DNA of 64,000 nt, taken from assembly GCF_900101525.1 (NCBI RefSeq), contig NZ_FMZD01000006.1, positions 1 through 64,000 on the forward strand. Direction: 5' to 3'. Below the pieces are notes generated by a model. That model saw nothing but the letters and a program-made list of their open reading frames with translations, did not search any database and was not told the DNA's origin. The stretch comes from Marinilactibacillus psychrotolerans. GTDB lineage: Bacteria; Bacillota; Bacilli; Lactobacillales; Carnobacteriaceae_A. Below, one piece after another: positions 19,029 to 32,528 of this stretch. A program made the translations under genes and the position numbers. The stretch's first letter is position 1; each line of letters starts with the position of its first letter.

Positions 19029-19029
<1 letters not shown>
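18793..19029 (+). CDS. yaaA: S4-domain RNA-binding protein YaaA
   Basis: Small S4-type protein always found between dnaN and recF in Firmicutes; a role in ribosome assembly has been proposed. S4 fold visible in ITLGQFLKHANVISSGGMAK and the KKLYNGSIVDI strand. Starts at GTG 18793 or the next codon GTG 18796, after AAGGAG. Its stop codon overlaps the recF start (TAATG), so the two are translationally coupled. Confidence 0.93.
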
Positions 19030-22099
<3,070 letters not shown>

Positions 22100-22225
22100 T
22101 TAGAACTCAGATGAGCTTGAAAAAAAGTAACAGTCTTCTGTACCGTGTGCTGTGTATGAGTCAATAGCATAGATGCACGGTATTTAGAATGTCGTAGATT
22201 TGAAAAATAAAGGAGGACAAAATAC

Positions 22226-24769
22226 TTGGCTGAAAATAAAGAAGCACGTATGGAACAAATTAATCTATCCAGTGAAATGAGAAATTCATTTCTGGATTAT
22301 GCAATGAGTGTTATTGTTTCCCGTGCCTTACCAGACGTACGAGATGGATTAAAACCTGTCCACCGTCGTATATTGTATGGAATGAATGAACTAGGAATGA
22401 CACCTGATAAAGCTTATAAGAAATCTGCCCGTATTGTCGGAGATGTAATGGGTAAGTATCATCCACATGGGGATTCTGCTATCTATGAATCTATGGTACG
22501 GATGGCACAAGATTTTAGCTATAGAAATCCATTGATAGATGGTCATGGAAACTTTGGGTCTGTAGATGGGGATAGTGCAGCAGCTATGCGTTATACAGAA
22601 GCCAAAATGAGCAAAATTGCATTAGAGATGTTGCGTGATATCAATAAAGATACCATTAATTATCATGACAACTATGATGGTTCTGAAAGAGAACCAGACG
22701 TATTACCAGCAAGATTTCCTAATCTGCTCGTAAATGGTGCTTCTGGAATCGCAGTAGGAATGGCAACAAATATACCGCCGCATAACCTTAGAGAAGTCAT
22801 TGCAGCTTGTCGCATACTTATGAACAACAGTGAAGCAACTGTTGCTGATCTTATGGAAGCTTTACCGGGGCCTGATTTCCCTACCGGGGCAATGGTTTTG
22901 GGTAAATCCGGAATCAGAAAAGCTTATGAGACTGGCCGAGGGTCAATCAAAGTTCGTGCAAAAGCACATATCCAGATTCAAAAAAATGGTCGTGAACGTA
23001 TTATTGTTGATGAACTTCCATATTTAGTAAATAAAGCTAAGTTAGTCGAGCGTATTGCTGAATTAGCAAGAGATAAACGTATTGAAGGAATTACAGACTT
23101 GAATGATGAGTCGGATAGAGATGGTATGCGCGTTGTTATTGATGTCAGAAGAGACGTTTCAGCTAGTGTAATTTTAAATAATCTGTATAAAATGACGCCT
23201 ATGCAAACTTCTTTTGGATTTAATATGCTGGCAATCGTAAATGGTATCCCTAAAACGTTAGGCCTTAAAGAGATTTTGGTAGAATATTTGAAACATCAAC
23301 GAATTGTGATTAGAAGAAGAACAGAATATGATAAGAAAAAAGCCGAAGCGCGGGCTCATATTCTAGAAGGTTTACGTATTGCGTTAGATCATATTGATGA
23401 AATTATTTCAATTATTCGAGGTTCACAGACAGGACAGATTGCTAAAGAAACACTGATTGAAAAATTCAGTCTTTCTGAGCGTCAGTCACAGGCTATCCTG
23501 GATATGCGGATGGTACGTTTAACTGGTTTAGAACGGGAAAAAATTGAGGGAGAGTATCAAGAGCTGATTTCAACAATCAATGATTTAAAAGATATTCTTG
23601 CTCGTCCCGAGCGAATCAACGAAATTATTGAAAGTGAACTAGAAGAAATCTCTGATAAACATGGTGATGACCGTCGCACGGAACTATTGGTTGGAGAATC
23701 ATTAAGCTTAGAAGATGAGGATTTGATTGAAGAAGAAGAAATTACCATCACATTATCTCATAATGGCTACATGAAACGTATGCCAATTTCTGAATTTAAA
23801 GCACAAAATCGTGGTGGTAGAGGCGTTAAAGGAATGGGTACGAACACAGATGACTTTGTAGAAACATTGTTGACTTGTTCTACGCATGATTTACTGCTTT
23901 TCTTTACGAATACTGGGAAAGTTTACAAGGCTAAAGGCTATGAGATTCCGGAATATGGGCGTACCGCTAAAGGAATCCCAGCAATAAACTTTTTAGGTAT
24001 CGAAAATACTGAAAAAATACAAGCGATTATCAATAGGCGAGGAGAAGCAGCGGAAAATGAGCACCTTTTCTTTACAACACGTAAAGGTACCGTTAAGCGC
24101 ACTTCCTTAAGTGAATTCACTAATATTCGTACTAGTGGGTTAAGAGCAATTGTCTTAAGAGATGAAGACGAACTGATTGATGTCTCTTTAACAAATGGTG
24201 ATCAAAATATCATTATTGGTACACGAGATGGATATGCTGTCAGTTTCCATGAAAGTAAAGTAAGAAGTATGGGTAGAGCAGCAGCAGGCGTACGAGGAAT
24301 CAATCTTAGAGATGGGGACAATGTAGTTGGTATGGACTTACTAGAAGAAGACTCAGAAGTCTTGATGATTACTGAGAATGGCTATGGTAAACGAACTCCA
24401 GCAAAAGAGTATGCAATTCGTGGTCGTGGTGGTAAAGGGGTCAAAACCGCTAATGTTACCGAAAAGAACGGACCACTTATTGGTCTGAAAACAGTAGATG
24501 GACATGAAGATATTATGTTAATTACTAACAGTGGCGTAATCATCCGATTCCATTCTAAAAATATTTCCCAAACTGGTCGTGCAACGCAAGGTGTTAGATT
24601 AATGCGTCTAGAAGAAGGCGGAAAAGTTTCTACACTTGCCAAAGTAGAACCTCAAGAAGAAATAGAAGGTGAAACTGCTGACTCAGAAGTAGTAGATCAT
24701 TCAATAGAGACACCAATAGAAGCTGAAGAAATAATACAAGAAGATTCAGAAAATAACACAGAAGAATAA
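22226..24769 (+). CDS. gyrA: DNA gyrase subunit A
   Basis: Breaks and rejoins DNA within gyrase. Catalytic Tyr lies in [11 protein letters not shown]; the quinolone-determining loop [12 protein letters not shown] has the usual susceptible-type Ser and Glu. C-terminal beta-pinwheel contains the gyrase box ([11 protein letters not shown]). The last ~45 residues are very acidic ([20 protein letters not shown]). TTG start at 22226 after GGAGGA. A hairpin (about 22139-22182, TACCGTG with CACGGTA) lies in the gap after gyrB. Confidence 0.98.
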   Translation: MAENKEARMEQINLSSEMRNSFLDYAMSVIVSRALPDVRDGLKPVHRRILYGMNELGMTPDKAYKKSARIVGDVMGKYHPHGDSAIYESMVRMAQDFSYRNPLIDGHGNFGSVDGDSAAAMRYTEAKMSKIALEMLRDINKDTINYHDNYDGSEREPDVLPARFPNLLVNGASGIAVGMATNIPPHNLREVIAACRILMNNSEATVADLMEALPGPDFPTGAMVLGKSGIRKAYETGRGSIKVRAKAHIQIQKNGRERIIVDELPYLVNKAKLVERIAELARDKRIEGITDLNDESDRDGMRVVIDVRRDVSASVILNNLYKMTPMQTSFGFNMLAIVNGIPKTLGLKEILVEYLKHQRIVIRRRTEYDKKKAEARAHILEGLRIALDHIDEIISIIRGSQTGQIAKETLIEKFSLSERQSQAILDMRMVRLTGLEREKIEGEYQELISTINDLKDILARPERINEIIESELEEISDKHGDDRRTELLVGESLSLEDEDLIEEEEITITLSHNGYMKRMPISEFKAQNRGGRGVKGMGTNTDDFVETLLTCSTHDLLLFFTNTGKVYKAKGYEIPEYGRTAKGIPAINFLGIENTEKIQAIINRRGEAAENEHLFFTTRKGTVKRTSLSEFTNIRTSGLRAIVLRDEDELIDVSLTNGDQNIIIGTRDGYAVSFHESKVRSMGRAAAGVRGINLRDGDNVVGMDLLEEDSEVLMITENGYGKRTPAKEYAIRGRGGKGVKTANVTEKNGPLIGLKTVDGHEDIMLITNSGVIIRFHSKNISQTGRATQGVRLMRLEEGGKVSTLAKVEPQEEIEGETADSEVVDHSIETPIEAEEIIQEDSENNTEE

Positions 24770-24777
24770 TGAATAAA

Positions 24778-24827
24778 AAAGAGCCTGTTAACTCGAAGAA
24801 ATATCTATCGAGTTAACAGGCTCTTTT
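24778..24827 (+). terminator. Terminator of gyrA
   Basis: AAGAGCCTGTTAACTCG pairs with CGAGTTAACAGGCTCTT, followed by TT and AT-rich DNA; strong hairpin immediately after the stop codon. Confidence 0.9.
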
Positions 24828-24884
24828 AGGATAGAATAGATTAAAAAGTGCCTATCTTTTATCAATTATTTGTCATAGTAATGG

Positions 24885-24913
24885 TTGCCATTTAACCTAT
24901 ATTATGTTATACT
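24885..24913 (+). promoter_or_regulatory. rpsF-ssb-rpsR promoter
   Basis: -35 TTGCCA, 17-base spacer, -10 TATACT. Confidence 0.75.
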
Positions 24914-24929
24914 TGTTCGAAGTGAGTAC

Positions 24930-24999
24930 TCTTTTAAGAATACTTTCCTTGCTCTTTCAAATGAAAGGGCCAAAGTCCATAAGGAGGTGACAGTCAAAG
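24930..24999 (+). promoter_or_regulatory. Probable S6:S18 ribosomal-protein leader (autoregulatory RNA)
   Basis: The leader reads CTTGCTCTTTC-AAAT-GAAAGGGCCAAAGTCCATAAG then the ribosome-binding site. A hairpin directly before rpsF with CC-AAAGTCC is reminiscent of the S6:S18 leader known upstream of rpsF in Firmicutes, where the S6:S18 complex binds and represses. I recognise it by position and partial sequence only; an Rfam covariance search would decide. Confidence 0.5.
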
Positions 25000-25299
25000 A
25001 TGAGTCAAGCAGCTAAATATGAAATTTTATATATAATCCGTCCAAATATCGAGGAAGATACAAAAAAAGCGCTAGTTGAGCGTTTCGAAGGTATCCTAAA
25101 AGATAACGGAGCTGAAGTTACTGAATCAAAAGACTGGGCGAAACGTCGTTTTGCTTATGAAATCAAAGGATACCGAGAAGGCACATACCGCTTGGTAAAC
25201 ATTGTTTCTAATGATGCAGCAGCAATCAACGAATTCGAACGTCTAGCACGTATTAACGAAGATATTCTTCGTCACATGATCGTACGTTTGGAAGACTAA
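25000..25299 (+). CDS. rpsF: 30S ribosomal protein S6
   Basis: 99-residue ribosomal protein; [21 protein letters not shown] start and the [19 protein letters not shown]-terminus are family-typical. AAGGAGGTGAC upstream. First gene of the rpsF-ssb-rpsR operon; it pairs with S18 on the small subunit. Confidence 0.98.
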   Translation: MSQAAKYEILYIIRPNIEEDTKKALVERFEGILKDNGAEVTESKDWAKRRFAYEIKGYREGTYRLVNIVSNDAAAINEFERLARINEDILRHMIVRLED

Positions 25300-25301
25300 T
25301 A

Positions 25302-25317
25302 TGTTTCACGTGAAACA
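25302..25317. other. parS site 1
   Basis: TGTTTCACGTGAAACA, a perfect palindrome matching the ParB (Spo0J) consensus TGTTNCACGTGAAACA. It is in the gap between rpsF and ssb, about 10 kb right of oriC. Confidence 0.9.
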
Positions 25318-25359
25318 TAGATGAATTGCAAAATGATTATGTAGAAAGGAGCACAACCA

Positions 25360-25899
25360 TTGATTAATAATGTAGTATTGGTGGGAAGAATGACCCGTGA
25401 TGCTGAATTACGTTATACAGGTAGTGGTACTGCTGTTGCTTCTTTTTCTATAGCGGTTGAACGAACATTTACAAACGCTCAAGGAGAAAGAGAAACAGAC
25501 TTTATTAACTGTGTAGCCTGGAGAAAAACTGCGGAAATTATTTCTAATTTCACGCGGAAAGGTTCTCTAGTCGGTGTAACTGGACGAATTCAAACACGTA
25601 ACTATACGAACAATGAAGGTCGTAAAGTGTACATTACTGAAGTAGTTTGTGAAAATTTCCAAATGTTAGAACCAAAATCTGTTACAGAAAAACGTGGTCA
25701 AAATGACAATGAATCTTCTGGATCTGGATATTCTAATAATTCAAATTACTCAAATCAAAACAACAGTAATAATACACAACGAAATAACCAGGCTCCTGGA
25801 AGCAATCAAAATGCAAATAATTATGCGAATTTCGATGAAGATCCATTTGAAAAAAATGATGATCCAATCGATATTTCAGATGACGATTTACCGTTTTGA
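25360..25899 (+). CDS. ssb: Single-stranded DNA-binding protein
   Basis: OB-fold protein coating single-stranded DNA. N-terminal OB domain INNVVLVGRMTRDAELRYT...DFINCVAWRKTAE (residues 1-105), an Asn/Ser-rich disordered linker, and the acidic tip ending DISDDDLPF that docks partner proteins. 179 residues. TTG start at 25360 after AAAGGAG. Confidence 0.98.
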   Translation: MINNVVLVGRMTRDAELRYTGSGTAVASFSIAVERTFTNAQGERETDFINCVAWRKTAEIISNFTRKGSLVGVTGRIQTRNYTNNEGRKVYITEVVCENFQMLEPKSVTEKRGQNDNESSGSGYSNNSNYSNQNNSNNTQRNNQAPGSNQNANNYANFDEDPFEKNDDPIDISDDDLPF

Positions 25900-25928
25900 T
25901 TCATAACTAAAGAAGGAGGATTTATAAA

Positions 25929-26162
25929 ATGGCAGGACGCAGAGGCGGCAAAAAGCGCCGTAAAGTTGACTTCTTTGCAGCAAATCATATTGAATATATC
26001 GATTATAAAGATATCGATTTGTTAAAACGTTTCATTTCTGAACGTGGTAAAATTTTACCACGCCGAGTAACGGGAACTTATGCAAAAAACCAACGTAAAT
26101 TAACTAAAGCAATTAAACGCGCTCGTATTATGGGATTACTTCCCTTCGTAACAGAAGATTAA
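25929..26162 (+). CDS. rpsR: 30S ribosomal protein S18
   Basis: 77-residue ribosomal protein; signature [34 protein letters not shown]. Strong RBS AAGGAGGA. Last gene of the rpsF operon, followed by a terminator. Confidence 0.98.
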   Translation: MAGRRGGKKRRKVDFFAANHIEYIDYKDIDLLKRFISERGKILPRRVTGTYAKNQRKLTKAIKRARIMGLLPFVTED

Positions 26163-26176
26163 TTATAACTTTACAA

Positions 26177-26214
26177 AATCGTAGCAGATTTCTATATCTG
26201 TTGCGATTTTTTAT
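26177..26214 (+). terminator. Terminator of rpsR
   Basis: AATCGTAGCAGAT pairs with ATCTGTTGCGATT (one mismatch) followed by TTTTATTTTT. Confidence 0.85.
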
Positions 26215-26220
26215 TTTTAA

Positions 26221-26236
26221 TGTTTCACGTGAAACA
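26221..26236. other. parS site 2
   Basis: TGTTTCACGTGAAACA, perfect match to the ParB site, between rpsR and gdpP. Confidence 0.9.
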
Positions 26237-26327
26237 TTAAAGGTCTTGACCTTTCTTAACAGTCTAGAATAAAACATTAAAAAGTGTTAAAATATAGTAG
26301 TGTAAATATTGAAACAAAGGAGACATT

Positions 26328-28325
26328 ATGAAAAGAGTCAATGAGGAAGAATCTATTCCGAAGTTTTTAGAGCAACCTTTAATGCGAATGATGATTATAT
26401 TTACTATAGCAGCTTTAGTAGTTCTTACCATACTAAGTTTTATTGCAAATATATGGATAGGGCTGCTCATGTTACTCTTGATTGTTACTACAATAGTCGT
26501 TGCCTGGAGATTTGGTAAAGAATATGTGGAAGAGCTGAATTCATATATATTGAATCTTTCCTATAGAATTAAGCGCGGAGAACAGGAAGCTTTGATTAAA
26601 ATGCCTATAGGTATTATTCTAATCAATCAAAATGAAGAAATTGATTGGATTAATCCGTATATGCAAACTCAACTCTCAAATGAAGAAAGTGTATTAGGGA
26701 AACATGTTAGTGAGGTAAACGAAGACCTTTATAAACTGATTCAAGAATTTAATAATACTGATTCGAATTTATTAAACTGGAATAACAAAATATTTCAAAT
26801 TATTCTTCAAGAAGATATTCATGCGATCTATCTTATGGATATTACAGAATACGCAGAAGTGAAAGAAAAATACGAAGAAGCAAGGCCTGTAGTAGGTTGG
26901 TTATTCTTAGATAACTATGATGAGGTAGTTCAAGGCCTTGATGATCGTGGTGTGTCTGGATTTAATAGTTTGATTACAACGTATCTTTCTAATTGGGGGA
27001 AACAACATAGTATTTTCTATAAAAAAACATCTGATGATAAATACTTTTTATTATTAAATAGAAGTGAACTAAAAAGAATTGAAAATGAGAAGTTCAATAT
27101 TATTGATAGTATACGTGATCGAACTTCTAAACGTAATCTCCCATTGACTATTAGTATAGGGATTGCTTACGGAGATGATGACTTTGATAGATTAGCTGAG
27201 GTTGCTCAAAGTAATTTGGACTTAGCACTAGGCCGTGGTGGAGATCAGGCTATCGTAAAAGAAGTAGATCAAGAGCCGAGATATTATGGTGGTAAAACAA
27301 ACCCAATGGAAAAACGTACAAGAGTTCGCTCTAGAATGATTAGCCAAGCTATGCAAGAACTAATCAAAGGAAGCGATCAAGTGTTCGTTACTGGGCATAA
27401 GAATCCTGATATGGATGCGATAGGTTCTTCATTAGGCATTGCCCGTATTTCTATGATGCTTAAAAAGAAATGTTGGGTGGTTATTGATCAAGATGATTTG
27501 AGTAGTGATGTAGAAAAACTTATGAAAGAAATAGAAAATCATAATCAAGTTAATCAAAATATCATATCTCCTAGAGAAGCAGAAAGTAAAATAACCGAGA
27601 ATGACTTAGTTATCTTGGTAGATCATCATAAGCCTTTATTATCTATGGCACCAGAATTGCTTAAGAAAACTAAGAGAAATATAGTGATCGATCATCATAG
27701 ACGTGGGGAAGAATTTACTGAGAATCCATTACTCGTCTATATAGAACCATACGCCTCTTCAACTGCAGAATTGATTACCGAACTATTCGAATATGTATCT
27801 TCAGATGGCGAACCAATCAATCGGATTGAAGCAACTGCTATGCTAGGTGGAATCATAGTAGATACAAATAACTTTAGTTTACGTACAGGATCAAGAACCT
27901 TTGACGCAGCGAGCTACTTACAATCTGTCGGAGCTAATTCCACAATGATTCAAAGACTTCTAAAAGAAGATCCTGAAGTTTATTTGAAGAGAAGCAAACT
28001 GATTGAAACAATTCAATTTGTTCATGAGGGGGTAGCAATCGCTTATGGAAAAGATAACGTAATTTACCCTCCAGTTACTGCAGCTCAGACAGCTGATACA
28101 ATGCTTAGTATGTCTGGCATTGAGGCAGCTTTCGTTATTACCAAACGCTCGGATGACATGATTGGAATAAGTGCGCGTAGCTTAGGAAAAATCAATGTTC
28201 AAATTATAATGGAAAAGATGGGTGGAGGCGGTCACTTATCTAATGCTGCGACTCAGATAGATGATAAGACAATTCAAGAAGTAAGAGAAGAGTTAATTGA
28301 AAAAATTAATGAAGCACTTGACTAA
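26328..28325 (+). CDS. gdpP: Cyclic-di-AMP phosphodiesterase GdpP
   Basis: Membrane enzyme that degrades c-di-AMP, controlling potassium, osmotic and cell-wall balance. Two N-terminal membrane helices (residues ~22-65), a PAS-like domain, a degenerate GGDEF domain (no [17 protein letters not shown] region), then DHH ([23 protein letters not shown]) and DHHA1 ([10 protein letters not shown]) domains. 665 residues is typical. Standard position before rplI; the ktrAB potassium system nearby is a likely downstream client of c-di-AMP. Confidence 0.96.
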   Translation: MKRVNEEESIPKFLEQPLMRMMIIFTIAALVVLTILSFIANIWIGLLMLLLIVTTIVVAWRFGKEYVEELNSYILNLSYRIKRGEQEALIKMPIGIILINQNEEIDWINPYMQTQLSNEESVLGKHVSEVNEDLYKLIQEFNNTDSNLLNWNNKIFQIILQEDIHAIYLMDITEYAEVKEKYEEARPVVGWLFLDNYDEVVQGLDDRGVSGFNSLITTYLSNWGKQHSIFYKKTSDDKYFLLLNRSELKRIENEKFNIIDSIRDRTSKRNLPLTISIGIAYGDDDFDRLAEVAQSNLDLALGRGGDQAIVKEVDQEPRYYGGKTNPMEKRTRVRSRMISQAMQELIKGSDQVFVTGHKNPDMDAIGSSLGIARISMMLKKKCWVVIDQDDLSSDVEKLMKEIENHNQVNQNIISPREAESKITENDLVILVDHHKPLLSMAPELLKKTKRNIVIDHHRRGEEFTENPLLVYIEPYASSTAELITELFEYVSSDGEPINRIEATAMLGGIIVDTNNFSLRTGSRTFDAASYLQSVGANSTMIQRLLKEDPEVYLKRSKLIETIQFVHEGVAIAYGKDNVIYPPVTAAQTADTMLSMSGIEAAFVITKRSDDMIGISARSLGKINVQIIMEKMGGGGHLSNAATQIDDKTIQEVREELIEKINEALD

Positions 28326-28350
28326 TACTAAGATAAGGAGAATTTTTAAT

Positions 28351-28803
28351 ATGGAAGTTATTTTATTAAAAGATGTTAAAGGTACAGGAAAAAAAGGGGA
28401 AATTAAAAATGTGTCAGATGGATACGCAAATAATTTTCTTTTAAAAAAAGGCCTAGCAAAAGAAGCAACTGAATCGGCAAGGAAAGAGCTAAATGCTAAG
28501 AAAAAAGCTGTGAAGCGTGAAGAAAGTGAAATATTAGAATCTGCTAAGCAAGACAAGAAAAAAATTGAAGAGAATCCAATTGAGATTTATGAGAAAGCTG
28601 CTGAAGATGGTAGATTATTTGGATCTGTTACTACTAAGCAAATTGCCAAGGAAATAGAAAAACAATTAGGGATAAAAGTTGATAAACGAAAAATAAATCA
28701 AGAAATCCCAATGCGAGCATTGGGTGCACAAAAAGTAGAAGTCAAGTTGCATAAAGAAGTAACTGCAGAATTAACTGTTCGCGTTCTAGAATTAGCTAAA
28801 TAA
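28351..28803 (+). CDS. rplI: 50S ribosomal protein L9
   Basis: 150-residue ribosomal protein. Starts [31 protein letters not shown], the L9 signature; ATG 28351 has AAGGAG ten bases upstream. An in-frame ATG at 28297 lies inside gdpP and is not used. Standard gdpP-rplI-dnaB order. Confidence 0.97.
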   Translation: MEVILLKDVKGTGKKGEIKNVSDGYANNFLLKKGLAKEATESARKELNAKKKAVKREESEILESAKQDKKKIEENPIEIYEKAAEDGRLFGSVTTKQIAKEIEKQLGIKVDKRKINQEIPMRALGAQKVEVKLHKEVTAELTVRVLELAK

Positions 28804-28809
28804 TCTTTA

Positions 28810-28838
28810 AAGAGAAGCTGTCAGAAGCTTCTCTTTTT
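28810..28838 (+). terminator. Terminator of rplI
   Basis: AAGAGAAGCT pairs with AAGCTTCTCTT with a short loop, then a T-rich tail. Confidence 0.8.
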
Positions 28839-28851
28839 ATTTTAATAGAAA

Positions 28852-28867
28852 TGTTCCACGTGAAACA
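28852..28867. other. parS site 3
   Basis: TGTTCCACGTGAAACA fits the ParB consensus TGTTNCACGTGAAACA. In the gap between rplI and dnaB. Confidence 0.88.
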
Positions 28868-28961
28868 AAAAAACGTTAGTTCCCTTGTATACTTTTGAGT
28901 ACTTATCCTGTACAATTAGTAATGAATTTACAACCTTAGGGTGTGAAAGGAAGAGAACATA

Positions 28962-30341
28962 TTGGCAATGGAACCATTAGGAGATCGTTTACCTCCACAA
29001 AATATTGAAGCTGAGCAGTCTGTACTTGGATCTATTTTGCTTAATCCAGAAGCACTTATTTCAGCAATGGAATATATTGAAGCAGATGATTTTTATCGTC
29101 GTGCTCATCAACTGATTTTTCAGACAATGGTTGATTTAAGTGAAAGAAATGAAGCAATAGACGTTATTACAATAGCAGACAAGCTAGAATCTAAAAATCA
29201 GCTAGAAGATATTGGTGGAACCCCATATTTGGCTGATATAGCCACTACAGTCCCTACTGCTGCAAATGTGGAGTATTATTCCAAAATCGTGGAAGAACGC
29301 TCTATACTCCGTCGTCTGATTCAGACAGCTACTGAAATTGCTTCAAGAGGATATGAAGAAGCAAGTAACCTGCCAAATCTTTTAGACGAAGCAGAAAGAA
29401 AGATCCTTGAAGTATCTGAAAAGAGGAGTCGTAGCGGTTTTGTTAATATCGAAACTGTGCTGAGAGAAACGATTAATAATATTGATGAATTATTCCAGAA
29501 CGATGAAGAAATTACAGGAATATCAACTGGATATAAGGCGTTAGATCAAATGACTGCAGGACTGCATGAAGATGAGCTGATTATATTAGCAGCTAGACCC
29601 GGAGTAGGAAAGACCGCATTCGCCTTGAATGTAGCTCAGAATATCGGAACGAAAACTGACGAGACTGTGGCTATTTTCAGTTTAGAGATGGGTGCTGAGC
29701 AATTAGTGAATCGTATGCTTTGTGCAGAAGGTACGATCAATGCTTCGAATCTAAGAACCGGTAAATTAACAGAAGAAGAATTCACAAAACTATTTGTAGC
29801 AATGGGCAGTTTATCGAAAGCCAACATATATATAGATGATACGCCTGGTATACGTACAGCAGAGATTCGAGCAAAATGTCGGAGATTGAAACAAGAACGA
29901 GGTAGTTTAGGTCTAGTGGTTATTGACTACTTACAATTAATCGAAGGAACAGGTAGAGAAAGTCGACAGCAAGAAGTTTCAGAGATCTCTCGTCAGTTAA
30001 AAAAATTAGCTAAAGAGCTATCTGTTCCAGTAGTAGCTCTGTCTCAATTGTCTCGTGGAGTCGAACAAAGACAAGATAAGCGTCCAATTTTAAGTGATTT
30101 AAGAGAATCTGGATCAATTGAGCAAGATGCTGATATTGTAGCTTTTTTATATCGTGATGATTATTACCGTAGTGATGGGGATGAAGATGAACCAGAACCG
30201 GTAGAGGATAACGTTGTTGAAGTTATTCTAGAAAAAAACCGATCAGGAGCTAGAGGTACTGCCAAATTGCTCTTTATTAAAGAGTATAACAAGTTTTCTT
30301 CACTGACCTATTACCCGGAAGATCAAATTCCAAGAGCTTAA
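28962..30341 (+). CDS. dnaB: Replicative DNA helicase DnaB (DnaC in Bacillus)
   Basis: Hexameric helicase at the fork. N-terminal domain (LPPQNIEAEQSVLGSILLN), RecA-like domain with Walker A ARPGVGKTAFALNVA and Walker B LVVIDYLQLI, and the SDLRESGSIEQDADIVAFLYRD block. 459 residues. TTG 28962 or ATG 28968 start after AAAGGAAG. No intein. Confidence 0.97.
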   Translation: MAMEPLGDRLPPQNIEAEQSVLGSILLNPEALISAMEYIEADDFYRRAHQLIFQTMVDLSERNEAIDVITIADKLESKNQLEDIGGTPYLADIATTVPTAANVEYYSKIVEERSILRRLIQTATEIASRGYEEASNLPNLLDEAERKILEVSEKRSRSGFVNIETVLRETINNIDELFQNDEEITGISTGYKALDQMTAGLHEDELIILAARPGVGKTAFALNVAQNIGTKTDETVAIFSLEMGAEQLVNRMLCAEGTINASNLRTGKLTEEEFTKLFVAMGSLSKANIYIDDTPGIRTAEIRAKCRRLKQERGSLGLVVIDYLQLIEGTGRESRQQEVSEISRQLKKLAKELSVPVVALSQLSRGVEQRQDKRPILSDLRESGSIEQDADIVAFLYRDDYYRSDGDEDEPEPVEDNVVEVILEKNRSGARGTAKLLFIKEYNKFSSLTYYPEDQIPRA

Positions 30342-30347
30342 AAAACA

Positions 30348-30413
30348 AGAGAATCAAGAGCCATATGATTGTTAGGAATGATGCCTAATAATTTGGTTGC
30401 TTGATTCTTTTTT
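30348..30413 (+). terminator. Terminator of dnaB
   Basis: AGAATCAAG pairs with CTTGATTCT, with a smaller inner stem TTAGG/CCTAA, followed by TTTTT. Confidence 0.8.
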
Positions 30414-30509
30414 GTTAGAGCAAACCTTTTCAATAATTTTTCTTATACTGGTATACTGAAAGACAAGCAACGTAAAAAAACGGATAAGGAAAAAGAGAGG
30501 AAAAGTAGC

Positions 30510-30989
30510 GTGGAAAAGGATGAGACAAAAGCATTAAGAAAATACGTAGAAGTATCTTTTTCGAATTCTAATACTGATAAGATGAAACTGATAGAAGAAA
30601 TTGCTGGAGTTATTTCAAACTGGTTAGATAATGAAAGTGATGCACAGGCTATTGCAAAGGGTATAAAAGAAAGAGAAGTTTTAAGTACGACTGGATTTGG
30701 AAATGGCTTTGCAATTCCTCATGGAAAAGTAGCAGGACTTGAGTCACCAATCTTAGCTATATTTAAACTTGAAAATGAAGTAGAGTGGGATTCGCTAGAT
30801 GACGAAGCGATTACCCAACTATTTGTAATTTTAGTGCCTGTAGACGAAGCACAAGATACACATTTAACACTGTTATCTACTCTTTCATATCATTTAATGG
30901 ATGAAGAGGTTCAAAGAAAAATAAATGAAATTACAGAGAATGAAGCGATGAAGAGATTTATAGAGATGATTTTTAAAAAAGGCAGATAG
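30510..30989 (+). CDS. PTS fructose-family EIIA protein
   Basis: Phosphate-transfer protein of a fructose-family PTS; phosphorylated His71 is in GNGFAIPHGKVAG. 159 residues, one EIIA_2 domain, GTG start at 30510. First of three adjacent genes coding separate EIIA, EIIB and EIIC. No regulator or sugar-metabolic gene is adjacent, so the substrate cannot be told. Confidence 0.88.
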   Translation: MEKDETKALRKYVEVSFSNSNTDKMKLIEEIAGVISNWLDNESDAQAIAKGIKEREVLSTTGFGNGFAIPHGKVAGLESPILAIFKLENEVEWDSLDDEAITQLFVILVPVDEAQDTHLTLLSTLSYHLMDEEVQRKINEITENEAMKRFIEMIFKKGR

Positions 30990-31001
30990 GGAGGTAGTAT
31001 T

Positions 31002-31313
31002 ATGAATATAGTAGCTGTTACAGCTTGTGCGACAGGAGTAGCCCATACATTCATGGCTAAACGTGCTTTAGAAAATGCTGCAGCAAAACAAGGGTATCAG
31101 ATTAAAGTAGAAACTCAGGGCGCTACAGGTATAGAAAATGAATTAACACAAAGTGAAGTTGATCAGGCTGATATCGTGATTCTAGCAGTTGAAGTAGGAA
31201 TAGCAAAAAGGGAGCGTTTCGAAAAAGTTAAAAAAGTCGAAATACCCATTAGTACGGCTATCAGAAATGCAGATGGATTACTTGAAAAAATAAAAGAAAA
31301 ATTACAGACGTAA
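31002..31313 (+). CDS. PTS fructose-family EIIB protein
   Basis: 103-residue phosphotransfer domain with the phosphorylated Cys9 in AVTACATGVAHTFMA, the signature of fructose-specific EIIB. RBS GGGAGG. Lies 12 bases after the EIIA gene and takes phosphate from it. Confidence 0.92.
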   Translation: MNIVAVTACATGVAHTFMAKRALENAAAKQGYQIKVETQGATGIENELTQSEVDQADIVILAVEVGIAKRERFEKVKKVEIPISTAIRNADGLLEKIKEKLQT

Positions 31314-31331
31314 AGAAAGAAGGAAAAGAAA

Positions 31332-32402
31332 ATGAGAAAGGTTCAACAAGCTCTGATGACGGGTGTTTCATATATGCTGCCATTTATAGTATTTGCTGGG
31401 ATGACTATTGCAGTGACTGAAATGTATAGTCAATACATACAAGCAGATACAGTCAGTATGACTACATTAAATGGTTTCGCTTGGGTTATGATAGATATGA
31501 TTCCTGCCATTTTTGCAGCATATGTAGCTTATGCAATTGGAGATAAAGCAGCTATTGCGCCTGGATTTATAGGCGGATATATTGCCGCTCATCCTACAAT
31601 TGAGAATACTTCTTCAAGTGGATTTTTAGGAGCAATACTTGCTGGATTTCTTGCAGGATATGCTGTTCTTTACTTTAGAAAAATTCCTGTTCCAGAATTT
31701 ATGGAATCAATTAAGAAAACCCTATTTATTCCTGTGTTAACAGGATGGTTCTTATATTTTATTATGGCATATCCTGTAGCAATTTCTATTGGTGCATTAA
31801 ATGATTTTATTATTGCAAGTTTGATTAGTCTTTCAGAAGCTCCGCAATATGCTTTTTTATTAGGAGCTATTTTGAGTGCGATGTGTGCATTTGATATGGG
31901 AGGACCTTTGAATAAAATCGCAATCACATTTGTATTTGCGCTATGGAACGAACCAAGCGGCATAGGATTTAGAGTTAATGCAGCCGTATTTCCAGGAATT
32001 ATGGTACCCGCTTTGTCTGTTGGAATTGCATCGCTGATTGCTAAGTCTAAATTTAGTGAAGCAGAGGTGAAGATGGCTCCTGGTTCTATCTTATCTGGAC
32101 TAGTTGGCATCACTGAAGCTGCACTTCCATATGCATTTCAAGATCCTCTTCGTGTAATTGGACCTAATATGTTAGGTGCTGCGATTGGAGGAGCAATAAT
32201 GATGGCTTTTGGTGTTTCTACAGCAGGCGTATCGGGAGTATTTGGCTTACCAATGGCTAGTAACCTATTTATTTTTATTTTAGCTATTACTATCGGAGTG
32301 GCTTGTTCAGTAGGGTTACAAGTACTGGTCAGGAAACCAAGAACAGAGGAAGATGAAAAGGCACAAAATGAAAACGATCTAGATTTCGATATTACAATTT
32401 GA
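31332..32402 (+). CDS. PTS fructose-family EIIC permease
   Basis: Membrane channel of the same PTS, with about nine hydrophobic segments. Family motifs: GVSYMLPFIVFAGM at the N-terminus, GFIGGYIAAHPT, FDMGGPLNKIA and GITEAALPYAFQDPLR. 356 residues. RBS AAGGAAAAG. Sugar unknown (fructose or a mannose derivative possible). Confidence 0.92.
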   Translation: MRKVQQALMTGVSYMLPFIVFAGMTIAVTEMYSQYIQADTVSMTTLNGFAWVMIDMIPAIFAAYVAYAIGDKAAIAPGFIGGYIAAHPTIENTSSSGFLGAILAGFLAGYAVLYFRKIPVPEFMESIKKTLFIPVLTGWFLYFIMAYPVAISIGALNDFIIASLISLSEAPQYAFLLGAILSAMCAFDMGGPLNKIAITFVFALWNEPSGIGFRVNAAVFPGIMVPALSVGIASLIAKSKFSEAEVKMAPGSILSGLVGITEAALPYAFQDPLRVIGPNMLGAAIGGAIMMAFGVSTAGVSGVFGLPMASNLFIFILAITIGVACSVGLQVLVRKPRTEEDEKAQNENDLDFDITI

Positions 32403-32478
32403 TCATCAATAGATTAGCAAAATCTCTTAAAAGTAGAATAAATACAAAATTAGGGATTTAATTAAAAAAAATCTATGG

Positions 32479-32484
32479 TAAAAT
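32479..32484 (+). promoter_or_regulatory. Candidate purA promoter (-10)
   Basis: Extended -10 TGGTAAAAT with only a weak -35 (TTTAAT, 16 bases upstream). It would give a leader of about 190 bases containing the structure at 32529-32636. Confidence 0.4.
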
Positions 32485-32528
32485 AAACGTTGTTAAAGAA
32501 TTAAACTAATTGATGTAAAAAATAGATT

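Noticed and set aside
22460-22520. Quinolone-resistance mutation in gyrA
   Set aside because: The loop reads GDSAIYES, the usual susceptible Ser and Glu of Gram-positive gyrase.
25694-25906. Open frame of 70 codons overlapping ssb
   Set aside because: It is the out-of-frame reading of the Asn-rich ssb linker (Ile/Met-rich composition) with no ribosome-binding site.
31670-32113. 147-codon minus-strand frame inside the EIIC gene
   Set aside because: Antisense shadow of a clearly coding membrane-protein gene; no start signals.
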